Assembly: GCF_000512565.2 (NCBI RefSeq)
Contig: NC_089304.1
Span: forward strand, 1,736,001 to 1,800,000
Source: Kwoniella dejecticola CBS 10117
Taxonomy: Eukaryota; Basidiomycota; Tremellomycetes; Tremellales; Cryptococcaceae
Direction of reading: 5' to 3'
Length of the DNA: 64,000 nt
Under the pieces are notes generated by a model. That model did not search any database. It had not been told where the DNA came from and saw nothing but the letters and a program-made list of their open reading frames with translations. This document shows positions 33,455 through 46,200 of this stretch, piece after piece. Each line of letters begins with the position of its first letter. Position 1 is the first letter of the stretch. The position numbers were made by a program, and so were the translations under genes.

Positions 33455-34484
33455 TGTGGATAGCCAGTTGTTATTGAGGTGAATGGGGATGATGATACAG
33501 AGAGAGTGTATTTCTGAACAAAGATGACAAGGTGAAGTGAATTTCCAGGTGGATACCTCTGTTCTATTTAAACAAATCCAGCTTGACTTGGCTCCTCAGG
33601 CAAATGCTATATTTTCACGAAGGTTGCTAACCCAAACACGATATCAGCAGTAGGGCCTTCTATAAGCGGTGATCATAAAGGGCACTTTCGGCCCGCTACA
33701 TACCGGCCCGCTTCACAAAACACGTGCTAAAACCGGAAGATGAGCCGGGATCGACCCGAATGTAAGGTTCCAGAATTAGGCAGTGCAAAGTTAGCTGACA
33801 CTGACGTGGCATTGATTTTATGTGATCATGATCATTGGATTGATACGTATGCTTGATGGTACCTGATTCTGGGTGATGTTTTTAATCCTTAATCTAAACT
33901 GAATGTCTGATCAACTTCTTTTTGTTGTCCTTTTTCATTCGCATCAACTTGCTTATTGTTCGCTTCTTTCATCTGTATTACACAGAGAAAAACGACTCTC
34001 TCATCCCACACAACCGATCTCGCACTCGTCACAAAAATAGTCGTTAGCTCCGAATATGATACATGATATACCTCGAGGTGGCCAGGGAGTCAGGTGTATC
34101 GTATCAGACGGAAATGCGTGTACAAGGCGAGGACGGATGTCAAGTAATGTCATGTCAAGTTGTGTCGAAAAATCATGCGTTCTCATCTGCTCGTCTCTAC
34201 TGATCATGATAATTTGGCATTGAAAGCTCACACATCAAGATAGCTCACTCACTAATCAACAATTGACATCTAGTCTAGACCCAGTGCACGGCTTACATTG
34301 CCGTTCGTGAAAAAACGCTTTATCACTCAACCAACATACACAGTTGAATCAACTTCTACGCCCTTTAGTGCATTTTAATCAGTGTACCTCTTTGATCCGA
34401 CGAGTGTACCTCATCACCCTTTGGTCGCCTGCCTGACTGACAGCTCACGTCACTTCAAGATACATTAGATCTAATCTTGATAAC
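33455..34484. other. Divergent promoter region of the dehydratase and ABC transporter genes
   Basis: About 1,030 bases. It holds a palindromic CACGTG at 33721, two copies of CGGCCCGCT/CGGCCCGCTT-like sequence just before it (about 33688-33715), and a repeated AGTGTACCTC (about 34381 and 34404) close to the transporter start. No ORF is supported. Confidence 0.45.
33721..33726. promoter_or_regulatory. CACGTG E-box
   Basis: A perfect palindromic CACGTG in the divergent promoter, the core bound by bHLH factors such as Cbf1 in fungi. One six-base match could be chance. Confidence 0.3.
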
Positions 34485-37400
34485 ATGCCTTCTACATCGC
34501 CTTCACCTCAATCTCTCCGGACGAGGGATCAACCCAAACCCGCCTTTTCACGACCTCCTTCGGGCACGAACATAACGACGATAACGAACACGACCCCTAC
34601 CCCTACCAATTCGCGATATCCGCCTGTCTCAAGAGACCTGACCACACCCTCTCCTCCTCGGCATATCCCTGCTACACCACCTCAACACTTTCGATCCCAC
34701 CATCGTCCTCAGACTCCTTCAACGCTGAACAGGGCGATCAATACTTCATTACCTCTGTCACCTCCTACCTCCAGCTCGGCATCGGCCGTATATTACTCTT
34801 CACCACCTTCAGCATTCCCAAGCCATTTCCACAATACCCCTGCTCAGGATTACGAATTAACGCCTATCACCCCAAAACGAGTTCCGCCGAGTATACATGA
34901 ATCCCCATTCGACGATCGACATTCTATCTTACACCCATCATCTTCAGACAAAAGATCTAGAGCTCCCGATATAGATATAGATGCAGATGGGTTGGAAGTT
35001 ATGAGTACGAGTCTGAGCGATGAAGATCCGTTCGAGTATTCAGATGTTAGGGTATCAGGTGGGAAACAGCGGACCATGCCAGGCTATAAATTCAGCTCTT
35101 TATCGCCTAGAGCAGTCGACGAGAAGGGCAAAGAATTGACTTTTGGGCCGATGTTGGATCAAATAGCCCTGGGCTACGACTCAAACCAGGATCACACGAG
35201 ACCGATATCGGAATATCGAAGGTCGTTATACCCCACTACAATCCCATTGTCGACCTACGAGAATCACCCTGACTTGGAGTATCCAGCGGAACCCGGAATG
35301 GCAATGGGAATAGGAATGGACTCGCCAAATAAGATCGTTTCTGTTTTGGCATCAAGCTCGTCCTCTGGCCGAAGACGTACAATCGTACCTGTTCGACCTA
35401 CTTTCAGGCGTCTATTTGCTCTTTCATCGGCGAGAGAATACATCCTCCTTCTGATTCCAGCGTTGGTATTTTCGATATTGTCGGCACTGGTCGCTCCGTA
35501 CATGTCCATGGTCATCGGAGACGCCTTCGCCATTTTTGCGACATACCCTTTGGTCACAGGGACAGCCACACAAGCGGATAAAGATGCGTTGAGAGCTGGA
35601 GTGAGGGATACGTCATTGAAGCTGACGATTGCGGGAATACTCGCTGTGCTATTCAATTATCTGAGAGGAATATTGTGGGTATGGTACGGAGAAACGGTGG
35701 CATCGAGATTGAGAAACATAGTCTATGTGGGAGTGTCAACCAAGTCTATGGAATGGTTCGATCTGGGTATGGGAATGAAAGATCCCCTCGAGGATGGGGA
35801 AGGTAGCGAGAAGAAAGAAGCTATTGGTGCGGGAGGGTTGATGTCTAAATTCACGAGGTGAGTCAAGACAGCATGATATCATTCACTGGATATCACCTAC
35901 AATGGCTGATCTTGATGTATAACTCGTGTAGGGAAACAGACGACGTACGACTCGCTTGCGCCCTTTCAGCCGGAGCAGTGGTCATGAACCTCGGAACATT
36001 CCTACTGTGTTTCATCCTGGCCATGGTTAAATCCCCCGTTCTTGCAATCGTGACCCTATCAACGATCCCCTTGGTAGTCCTCACACAGATCATTACACAA
36101 GTAGCAGCCTCCCCTCTCTTAGCCGAAGAAAGACGGGCATTCGCAGAGGCATCAACAAACGTGGAGAGGGTGACATCCGCAATATCGACTGTGAAAGCCC
36201 ACAACGCCCAATCTGTCGAATCTGGGAAATTCAGGGACCTGATCGCGAAAGGGAAGAAGAGTTTAGTCAGACAGGGATTGGTATGGGGAACTTCGAGCGG
36301 AATGACGGATTTCTTACTTCTCGGAACCTTCGTCCTGGGGTTCTGGTATGGAGCGAAAATTGTCAGAGATGGGAAAGCGAGTAGTGGTGACGTGATGACT
36401 TGTTTTTGGGCTTGTCTGTTCTCGGCGACGTACCTACAACAAGTCGTTCCTCATTTGACTGGACTTACGAAGGGTAAGAACTCGCTGGCTTCGTTGTTGA
36501 CTATCATCAAGGAATACGAGGAAGATCCATCTAGCCCTCGACCTAGACCTCGACCAACGTCGAACGCAAGTGATCCTTTCTCACCTACTTCGCCCACTTC
36601 ATCCATTCACTCGCAACGCCCGCGCACTGTTCCGGAAAAGCAGAAGACATTGTTCTTCCGAAAGAATGATCGTAGGAATAGCGGAGCCCGTGCAACACCA
36701 CCCAGTATAAAAGGCATAATACCTACTCGATGTCACGGGGAATTCAATTTTCAAAACATATCCTTCTTCTACCCTTCCAGACCGGAAAACCTAGTCTTGC
36801 GGGACATATCGCTATTTATCCCACCAGGAGAAACAACGTTCATCGTGGGAGGTTCTGGTTCCGGTAAATCGACAATAGCTCAAATCCTGCTCAGACTATA
36901 TGACCCTTTCAGCGGAGAAATCACAATGGATAATCAGAATTTCAACAACCTCGATCCTCTCTTCACTCGATCACACATCGCGGCGGTCCAGCAAGGTTGT
37001 ATACTGTTCGATCTGTCAGTGCATGATAATGTGGCTTTGGGCTTAGCCGGGTCCACCGACCTCATCCCATCTACAGGCAGATCGAAAGAGGCAGGAGCAA
37101 ATGAGCAGAGAAGAACGCCTGAAGATGTTACGAGAGAGGAAGTGGTGGAAGCTTGTAAGATGGCTATGATACATGATTTCATCGAGTCGCTTCCGGAGGG
37201 ATACGAGACCAGGTTGGGAACGGGTGGGAATAGCTTGAGTGGTGGGCAGAGACAGAGACTAGCTATTGCCCGAGCAAGGATAAGGGATCCAACGGTGCTG
37301 ATTCTGGGTAAGTCACTGTCCTATCCACATTTGCAGTCATAATTCTCCCAATGGCGCATGCTGTTGACTGATGCTAACTCGCTTATGATGGTGTCGTCAC

Positions 37401-40400
37401 TACAGACGAAGCTACTTCAGCCTTGGACCCAACCTCCCGTATCCAGGTATTTCAAAATCTGAAATCATGGCGACAAAACCGGACTACAATCGTGATCACC
37501 CATGATCTCTCTCAGATCGTTGCTGACGACTTCGTCTACGTCATGTCGAACGGAATAATCGCCGAACAAGGATTCAGAGTCGATCTGATGAAGAAACCCG
37601 AAGGAGTCTTTGCTGAGATGGCTGCTGAACAAGCTATCACCCCTTTCCCGACCAAGCGAATATCGGATGAAACCAATTGGCAAGATGGTCTAGAAGAGAT
37701 ACTGGGTATGGAAGATGAGTTTGATATCGAGGAATTACTGGACGATCGAAGTACTCGGAACTCGTTCAGAGCGTCAACACCGAATTTTGGTAATATTGCT
37801 AGTGGGGGGATAGGAGGTAGATCAGGAAGTATATATGCGGAGATCATGGATGGCTATTCGAGAAACAGATCGCAACATCGATTATCCACTCAGCAGACCC
37901 CGTCTTCGACCAGACTTTCGAATGCTCAGAAAAGGCTGACCTGGACGTCTGAAGACTTGCATGGCGGGCTTAATTCAAATGCACGGACACCAAGTAGGCT
38001 AAGTCATCGGCCGTCAAGTAGGATTTCGAGATCATCCTTGGTATATGATTATGATCGGTCTCCGCATATGACTGTTCGCTCGAGTTTCGATACCACATCA
38101 AGAGTGCGACCGAGCTTCGATTCGGTGCAAACGCCTCACCATCAGAATGGCTTGTTGCATCCTGGCTGGGTAGAGAAGGACGGGTCGCCCTATTCTTCGA
38201 ACTCCCGGATGTCAGCGTCAGTAAATCTCAAACAGCGACAACAGCAGACCTTGAGTCAGAATTTGGAGGACGAGTTGAAACTCTCATCCAATCCTTCCGC
38301 AGATCAAGCTCATCATCTCCCCTTGACAGACTACGTTCCAGCTCCACTCCCAGGTCTCGCCTACTTGATCAAGCTATACTTTCCTACCTTGCCCCACAAA
38401 TGGCTTCTCCTCCTTGGCTGTCTAGGCAGTGTAGGACACGGAATCACCACGCCTGTGTGGTCATTTTTCCTGGCTAAACTCATGCAGATCGTCGGAGCCG
38501 GTGGCACGGACACTTCAAGCCTCACCAAATTCGGAGCCATCATCCTAGCTTTATGTGCTGTCCAGGGGATATGCCATTTCATCAGTGAATGGGCATTGAT
38601 CACCCTATCTTCGAAATGGTCATACCAAGTCAGATTACACGCCTTCAACCAAGTCCTCTTTCAGCCTAAAGCGTTCTTCGACAGATCGGAAAACTCCTCG
38701 GAACGTTTAGTGCAGATCCTGATTAAAGATGTGGAGGATTCGAGGACATTGATGTCGCAGGTCATTGGCCGGATAGTGACTGTCTGCACGATGATTGGCT
38801 TGGGACTGATCTGGGCGATGGTGGTTAATTGGCAATTGACTTTAATCGGTATAGGCCTCGCGCCGCTCTTTGGGAGTTTCTTCGCTCTGAATAGCGGGTT
38901 GATGGGTAGGATTGAGACCGGCCACAAGGCGGGAAGGGAAGCTGTTGCGAGGACCTTTTACGAGGTACGTGTTTCTTGGCTGATCCCGTGCACCAGGAGA
39001 CGGGGACTGACAGTTGAGTATCCGAATAAGCTGATGATGCGACGGCTTGTTTTGCTCAGAGTATTTCGAACATAAGAGGTATCCGGGCAATGGCGTTAGA
39101 TTCAGCGTTCCAAGAAAAATTCGATAAAGATGCTATCAATGCTAAGAGGCTAGGCGATCGAGCTGCATGGGGTGCGGCCGTAGGAGGAGCGATTGCGAGT
39201 GGTATAACTCTCTTCGCTCAAGGTGAGTCCCTTGCTTCGAGGAATCCGGCGATACAAGGGCTGATAATGGAGCTAGCTCTGATGAATTACGCTGGATCGG
39301 AATTCATGATAAAGGATATCATGAATTATCAACAAATGTTACAGGTGTATAACCTGGTTTTGTTCAGTTTGACCTTCGGTTCTGGCATGCTCGACTTCAG
39401 TAAGTATTTGAGCAACCTTACCCTAGTGATGTGTGAGGAGTGAATCTGATTACGTCTTTCTTCACATAGTACCCACAATGGCAAAAGCTCGAGTGGCAGC
39501 AAGGGACTTTAATCGTCTCTATCTGCTCTCAACGCAGACCGACGAATCCAAAGGCGACCTCCGATTCCCCATTAGCGGCTCTATCAAATTCCAGAACGTC
39601 CAGTTCGCCTATCCCACACGACCTGACGTACCCATCTTCCTCGACTTGTCGTTCAGCTTACGGCCAGGTGAATGTGTCGCCATAGTCGGTCCGTCCGGAT
39701 GCGGTAAATCAACAATCTCGGCTCTACTCCAAAGGCTGTACGAGCCTTCTTCCGGACAGATCATACTCGAAGACAAGTATAGGTTGGATTCGAGCGATAT
39801 CAAGTGGCTTAGAAATAACATATCTGTGGTCAATCAATCGACGAATTTATTTAACGCCTCGATAGCTGAGAATATCTCGTATGGTGCCAACCCCGACGGG
39901 GTCACTAATTTACTGGAAATTCAGCGATCCGCGAAATTGGCAAATATACATGAATTCATACAATCTCTTCCGAGGGGTTATGAGACCAACCTCGGAGAGA
40001 ATGCGAACTTGATTTCGGGTGGTCAAGCCCAACGAATACAACTTGCTAGAGCGCTTTACAAGAATTCGAATATCCTGATTCTGGATGAATGTACCAGTGC
40101 GCTGGATGTGGATAATGCGCGAGCGGTGTTGGATACGATTGAGAGTATAAAAGAGGTGAGTGTGGCTGTCCGCATCGTGTCGGAACAGATAATCCCCCTC
40201 GCTTTGCAAATAAGCCCTCCAGACTTCGGTGGATGCTGACCTAGTGATCCCGCTCCACTACAGACACGAACCACGATATTCATTACTCATTCTGTAGAAG
40301 CTATGAAGCGATGTGATAGGATTTTATGTCTTGGCGAGGGCAGAGTACTGGAAGATGGGTCGTACCAAGCTTTGATCAATAAAGGCGGTGTATTTGCTCA

Positions 40401-40428
40401 ATTGGTGAGCACCGGGGAATGGGAGTAG
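34485..40428 (+). CDS. STE6: Full-size ABC exporter, Ste6/MDR type
   Basis: Six exons: 34485-35857, 35932-37307, 37406-38964, 39060-39399, 39470-40155 and 40264-40428 (1,832 residues). The order is TMD1-NBD1-TMD2-NBD2. An N-terminal extension of about 300 residues rich in Ser, Thr and Pro precedes it. NBD1 has Walker A GGSGSGKST near residue 763, signature LSGGQRQRLAIARA near 890 and Walker B ILDEATSALD. NBD2 has GPSGCGKST near 1623, ISGGQAQRIQLARAL near 1731 and ILDECTSALD. The long linker between halves is Ser/Arg-rich. The layout and the degenerate second signature (GGQAQR) fit fungal Ste6, which exports the farnesylated a-factor pheromone across the plasma membrane. A multidrug exporter of the same subfamily cannot be excluded. 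Confidence 0.85.
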
Positions 40429-41934
40429 GATCTTCATGGCGAGTTTGACCTGGACCTGTGGTATCATCGAGGTCAATCTAATTGCTTTTGCTTCTTATGA
40501 CTTGAGGTTTCTATCATATCTACCATTCATAATACCATACATACTCATAGATGCTGAAATTGATATGCATATGTTGTACTGTCTGTCGGCAATTCCATGT
40601 GATCTTACTGTACAAATGACTTCTGAGCAGGTGATTCCGTCGCCAAGAGCCGTTATACCCAAAGATGTTACAGCCGGCCACAAGTCGTCATTCAGGTCCT
40701 TGGAGACTCGATCGCAATCACGTTTCGCATCATAACGATGCCAATTCACACGTAAAAGGTGTCATGAAAGGAAAGCAGGAGGTGAAGTGTCATGCGGCAA
40801 CATCCTTGGCGAGTAGTCACTGTCAGATGGGCGTGGCGTTGGGCGAGGAATACTAAACTGCCACATGAAGGCGATACCGATCCCGTTCAATTGACTCATG
40901 CTCGCACGAATGAGTATGACACCTTTGCCCGAGAATGGTGTGTCTTGTGATCGAGACAGGGCATGTGTACACCTGATCTTCCTCGTGACCTGTGGGATGT
41001 GGGCAATCATCAGCGAAACCATCGAGTACTGTTGTGTCGACACACCATTCGCGCCACATTCAACAGTTTGTCGGCAGCTCGGTTACATGACACCGCAGGT
41101 GTTCTGTCAGGCAAGTGCCGGTTATGACGCACAAGTCAAAGGAAGAGCTCTCCTGTTTTTGAGCGGGCCCGGAAATGGATTCACCAGTTGATGTTAGCGT
41201 AGGAGACTACATTGGTTGCTTCGTCGCATTTCTCTTCGGGCTGGTCGTACATTTCGTCGGAAGCCATTATACGAATAGCTAGAAATTCATTTTGTCGTTG
41301 TCCCGCTGGAGGGATCTTTAGGCACTCGTCAGCGCAAAGAACTCCTCATCAGCGTAAAGCCACAGTAGGTTCTCGGCCAGTAGGGCAGATTTCCTACCTT
41401 CTTACATCAGCCACTTCGACCTCGAGCGAGACGAGGCGTTTCAATTTTCCCTCACAGACGATCTCGAGCCATCAAGCGGCCATTACACAGATGACTGGGC
41501 TCATGGGAGAGGTGACCAGAGACTTTTGCAACACTTACAGGTGACACTTCCCACGTATGAGACCTCTGATAGATAAGTTCACTGCAATCGCACGCTCAGC
41601 ACAGACACAGAATCAGCTCAAAGGATCAATTTCGATATGCAGGTCAAAGCAGGTATCAGATCTGTGACTACTTTTCTGTTCCTCGATCTCCTTTCTCTGC
41701 TCTGCAAGGAGGCCCACAAAGGTTCCGAGGTTCACTTATCCTGCACATGCTTTGCCCTTGCGGACTGGATCAGGATATGCCTCGATTTGGAGTCTCGTTT
41801 GATCGTTCATGGCTGACCATTCTTTTTTGCAAGACAATTTATGGGAAAATCCTGCTTGAAGAGGATACCTCCCCGAGTACATCAAAGCATAGCATACCAT
41901 AGTAAAACCTTACCTTGCAAGCGAGCTTACCGAT
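40429..41934. other. 1.5-kb region without a supported gene
   Basis: Long for this gene-dense window. Open frames on both strands are short, have no splice partners and resemble nothing nearby. No repeats or RNA-gene boxes were recognised. It could hold long UTRs or a non-coding transcript. Confidence 0.4.
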
Positions 41935-42976
41935 ATGTCCTCCGGTGATCCGACACGCTCATACGACTCATGGTCAGCCAGTGATCCTATCACCACCTCG
42001 ACTGATCCGCCAGGCGGGATCTTCCAATTCTACTCAGATTCCTCGAGCTCTGAAGTTGATTCAGAGGATGATTCTTCCTGGTCCGGTACACCATCTTTTG
42101 CGGCGTATGGATCACCTGTTTCCGATTCTTCAGATACTCACGACCATTATTGGAGAGGGAGACGACAGAATGACTTTGATTCATCCAAATATCCCTCGTT
42201 TGCTGATTCTCGCATAGCCGATGAAGATGAACAATATCATCAATACGCCACTCCGAGTCCTTCAAATTGGGGTCGATCACCCACTTACGGAAGTATGGGC
42301 ACTTCTCATTCGCATGACTATGATAATACCGACCACTCACCCAGCGTGCGCAATTACTCCTCCAGTGCAGCGAGCGATGCCCTGTCTGCTATTCACACTT
42401 TCAGCCGCGAGGTGGAATCGGAATTGGATTTCCTTCACAGTGAGATAATCCTTGACGTAGAGCATAGTCGAAAAAATGGGGTAGCTCAGATAAGTCAGCA
42501 GACCGCAGATATGGATGCGAAATGGGAAGGGATTCACGCTGAAAATGAAAGATTCAAGAAGGAGATGGGATCATGGTTTAGTAGTGACAGCAGTTTAGGG
42601 GAGCGAATGGAGGATGACTCGCATTTCAGAAGCTACGATGATCCAAATAGCCGAAATAGCCAATCGCAAGCTGGAGGATATAGCGGTTTTGGCACGCATA
42701 CTGACTCAGAAGATGGGCATTCGAGCGAAGATGGTTATTACGGTATGTCACCACTCGACTGACACGAGTCCTAAGTATACAGTATGACCTGACTGACCAA
42801 TTTCAGTAGACCGATACGAGTACGAGAAGCAGATGGCAGAGATATCGGCGGAGATAGCCCACTCCGAAGCCAAGGCAGCACGATGGAAAGCTCAAGCAGC
42901 AAAACATGATGCTGAAGCAGCTGAGGTGAGAGCTGGAAATACCAGATTATTGCAACGTCTACAAATGACTGGATGA
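41935..42976 (+). CDS. Unknown acidic Ser-rich protein with coiled-coil C-terminus
   Basis: Exons 41935-42742 and 42807-42976 are joined by a GTATGT..TTTCAG intron, giving 325 residues. The first 145 residues are rich in Ser, Asp, Tyr and Pro and look disordered. Two helical stretches follow: residues about 150-205 (ALSAIHTFSREVESELDFLH, VAQISQQTADMDAKWEGIHA) and the whole second exon (EKQMAEISAEIAHSEAKAAR through the C-terminus). Both have heptad-like spacing and suggest coiled coils. I do not recognise the protein. The intact frame across a clean intron makes it a real gene. Confidence 0.8.
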
Positions 42977-43206
42977 AAAATAAAATAACTTGTAACTTGT
43001 TGACTTGACATGTTTTGACATGGCATGACATAACATGAGATGATACCCTTGCTCAGCGAGGGATCGGACATGGACTACAATATAAGCTACAACTAATTTC
43101 TTCAATCGGAATCTTTCATAAATTTTCGTATTACAATTTCATCACAACGAGGTCTTTGTATTGCCGCTCGCTTGACGACGATGACAAGACTGAAGGGTGA
43201 CAAAGA

Positions 43207-46200
43207 TTAGTCCTCCCCGTCCCCGCCGACGGCGAAAAGCCTCATCAGGTCCCTGACACTTAGTCTCCCCAATCTTCCAGCGGCACCTTCGCCCATCGCT
43301 CCATCACTAAGAGCCTGCTTTTCCTCTTGAAGCTTCATGATTCGTTGTTCGACGGTATCTTCAATGACCAGTCGATGTACGTGAACCTCTTTGTCCTGTC
43401 CAATTCGATGTGCTCGATCGACAGCTTGGTTCTCGGTAGCGGCGTTCCAAGCTAGATCCATACAAATTACCTGGAAAAACTCACAATGAGCGATTGCGCA
43501 GAGAAGAATGACACGCAACTTGATCCATGAACGTGACTCACATGATTCGCGGCACACAAGTTCAACCCTACTCCACCACATTTGAGCGACATGAGGATAA
43601 CTTTGGGAGATTTAGGATGATCTTCAAGCTTCTTGCCGAACTCTTGCAATACCTGCTCCCTCTCATCTTGTTTCATACTACCGATGTATCGTACATGGTT
43701 GACGTTCTTTCGAGTGAGGAACAATGAACAGAGTTCGATGAATTGCACGAATTGGCTGAAGACAATGATCTTGTCGTTGGGACCGCTTGTGTTGATCTCG
43801 TCTATCAAGTCTCTGTCGCATATGCAATGAGCGGATATACAGTTATATCGCGTAGGAGGATTTGACTTACCCGAGCTTCTTCATCTTTGTGGACGGAAGA
43901 ACATCTTCTATTGCTAATTCATCCGCGACGTCCGCCAAGGGATCTTCTGCACCACCCTGATCATCTTCGCTCTTCTTGACTTTCTTCGACAAGATCTTTG
44001 GCTTGACATCGCCGTTCTAGGTAATGGGTGAAAAGAGTAAGTTTCAGCTTGAACATCACCAGCCGAAAACAACCTGCCACTCACAGCCTTCCTCTTCCCC
44101 TTCTCATCACCCTCTTCATACTCTTGCCCAGGTTCCAGCTTCGCTTCAATATCATCTTCGATACCATCTTCTTCTGCCATATCGCTTTCTTCATCCTCCT
44201 TGTCGTGTTCTATGAAAGCGTCCGCTCTGAAGACCTTTCCGCGCTCGATCGGATCTCGGCAGAGGGGACAAGATCGCTTCCCATCGTCGATGTCTCGCAT
44301 ATCAATGTGGTTGGCGACATTATTGAAGACATCTTCGAGGCATGGCGCACAGAAGGAGTGGCAACAAGGGGTTATTCGCTCATCAGTGAGCACATCAGAA
44401 CAGATGGGACACTCCTCTTCCCGCGAGACTTCGGTATCATCGGAGGCAGCATCGTTAATTTTGGCTTGACGCTCGGCAAGTTTCTTTTTGATATTGATCA
44501 CGGCTTCTTCTCCCAATAAGGTCTTCGCTCGAGCGACTTCAGCGATATCGTCCGACTTGACGGCGCTGACGCCAGACATGAGATCTTCGTCGGAGACTAA
44601 GACATCTTGCTCGTGAGCGCCGTCGTTCGCGTTCCGTCGAAGTAGCCATGGGTGACCTGGACCAAAATCAGCTTGTACTTGGAGGTCAAGCGAGATGAGA
44701 CTCACATGTCAATTGTCTTAGACGGAGCAACATGACCAGGACTACACTGTAGTGCTTCATGACTGTACCTGTATAAGCCGACATGGTAAGCATTATATGC
44801 TTTGGCAGACGAGACAGCTCACCTCTCTTGAGGTATGAGTTGAATCGAACTTGGAATCTATTTTCAATTGCCGTATATATCTGTCGTTCGTCATCCGTGA
44901 AATTGAGGGTATCGATATTGGTATTCTTAGCTTTAAGCTGAAGAAGCTTTTGACCGTTCAGCTCAGAGTCCTTGTGTCGTCGGATGCAGCATTGTCGAAG
45001 TATAGCCTGAGAAGACAGTCAGCATGCTCCTGCATCTTTCACGACACAATGCAGACTTACCTGCATTCGCTTGGTCGCCAATTTGGGCTATATTGAGAGG
45101 TCGACATATTCAGCGCTCATACAATTAATGATCAGATTATGTGTCAAGCGAGGCTCACCCTTCGTTTCTGGATTTGAGAGATGTGGCCTCTGAAATGTTC
45201 CCATCTTGCTGAAGGGGAAATACTCAAGAAATGCAGATAGGAAAACACGTCGTCCAGGGTGTTGACGATAGGGGTACCGGTGAGACACCATCGAAGATGC
45301 GCTTTGAGCAGGAAACACGCTTTGGCCGCTCGAGTCTGCTTGTTGCGGATCTGCATCATATCGCAAGGTGAGTGGCGTATCGATTCACATTAAAAGAGAG
45401 ATCACATACTTGATGTGCCTCATCGAGAATGACTCTCCACCAATGCACTTTCATCAATGGTCCTTGCTTGCGGACGTCTGTGTAATCCTCCTCGTCACTT
45501 TCGTCCTTTTTCTTCTTCTTCTTTTTCTCCTACACCAGTCATTTCAGCGCATCGCACATCGATAATCATATTTGCTTACTTACCTTTGGGCCGGACTCCG
45601 CTACAAGAGTTCCATAGGTGGTCAAGACAACATCGTATTGCTTAAGATGATTCTTGGTTTTTGTCCTCTTTTGTCCGTGGTATATCAAAACGCGAAGCAA
45701 TCCCGGCGTTGTCTTGCTTTCAATCTCATTCTTCCACCTGGATGTCTGATCAGCGCATTCTTCATGAGAGAGAAGGATAAAATAGGACTTACTGTTGCAA
45801 AAGAGCAAGTGGAGCGATGATCAGAGTACCTTTTACTCTTGGATCTTCACTCTGATGAGACGCAATAGTCGCGATAGATTGCACGGTTTTACCGAGACCC
45901 ATCGCATCGGCGTTGATTCCACCAAGATACTTCTGCGCCTTCTCCTTCTCGATCATGAAGTCAACTCCAAGGACCTGCATTGTTCCAAGTCAGCCTGATC
46001 AAGTCGTCGTTACGAAATCCAAGCATGGTTTAGAGACGAAACAAACCTGATGGGCCATGAGCTTGATCGTGAGATTAGGAAGGCAATCATTGATACTGTA
46101 GAGTCCGAGCTTCTTCAGTGACTCATCGATAGTTGTATCTTCGATGAAATCTTTCATATTTTCGTCGAAAAAGGTGGCAAGCCTAATCGACCAGAGACGT

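Noticed and set aside
34001..34231. A 76-codon minus-strand frame before the ABC transporter
   Set aside because: No splice partners or recognisable motif, and it lies in the divergent promoter.
34485..40428. A mating-type locus, because a Ste6-like gene is present
   Set aside because: No homeodomain, pheromone precursor or pheromone receptor gene is visible in the window.
44028..44519. A hydrophobic plus-strand frame of 163 codons
   Set aside because: It is the complement of the RING and acidic coding sequence of the SNF2 gene, and the hydrophobicity is an artefact of that.
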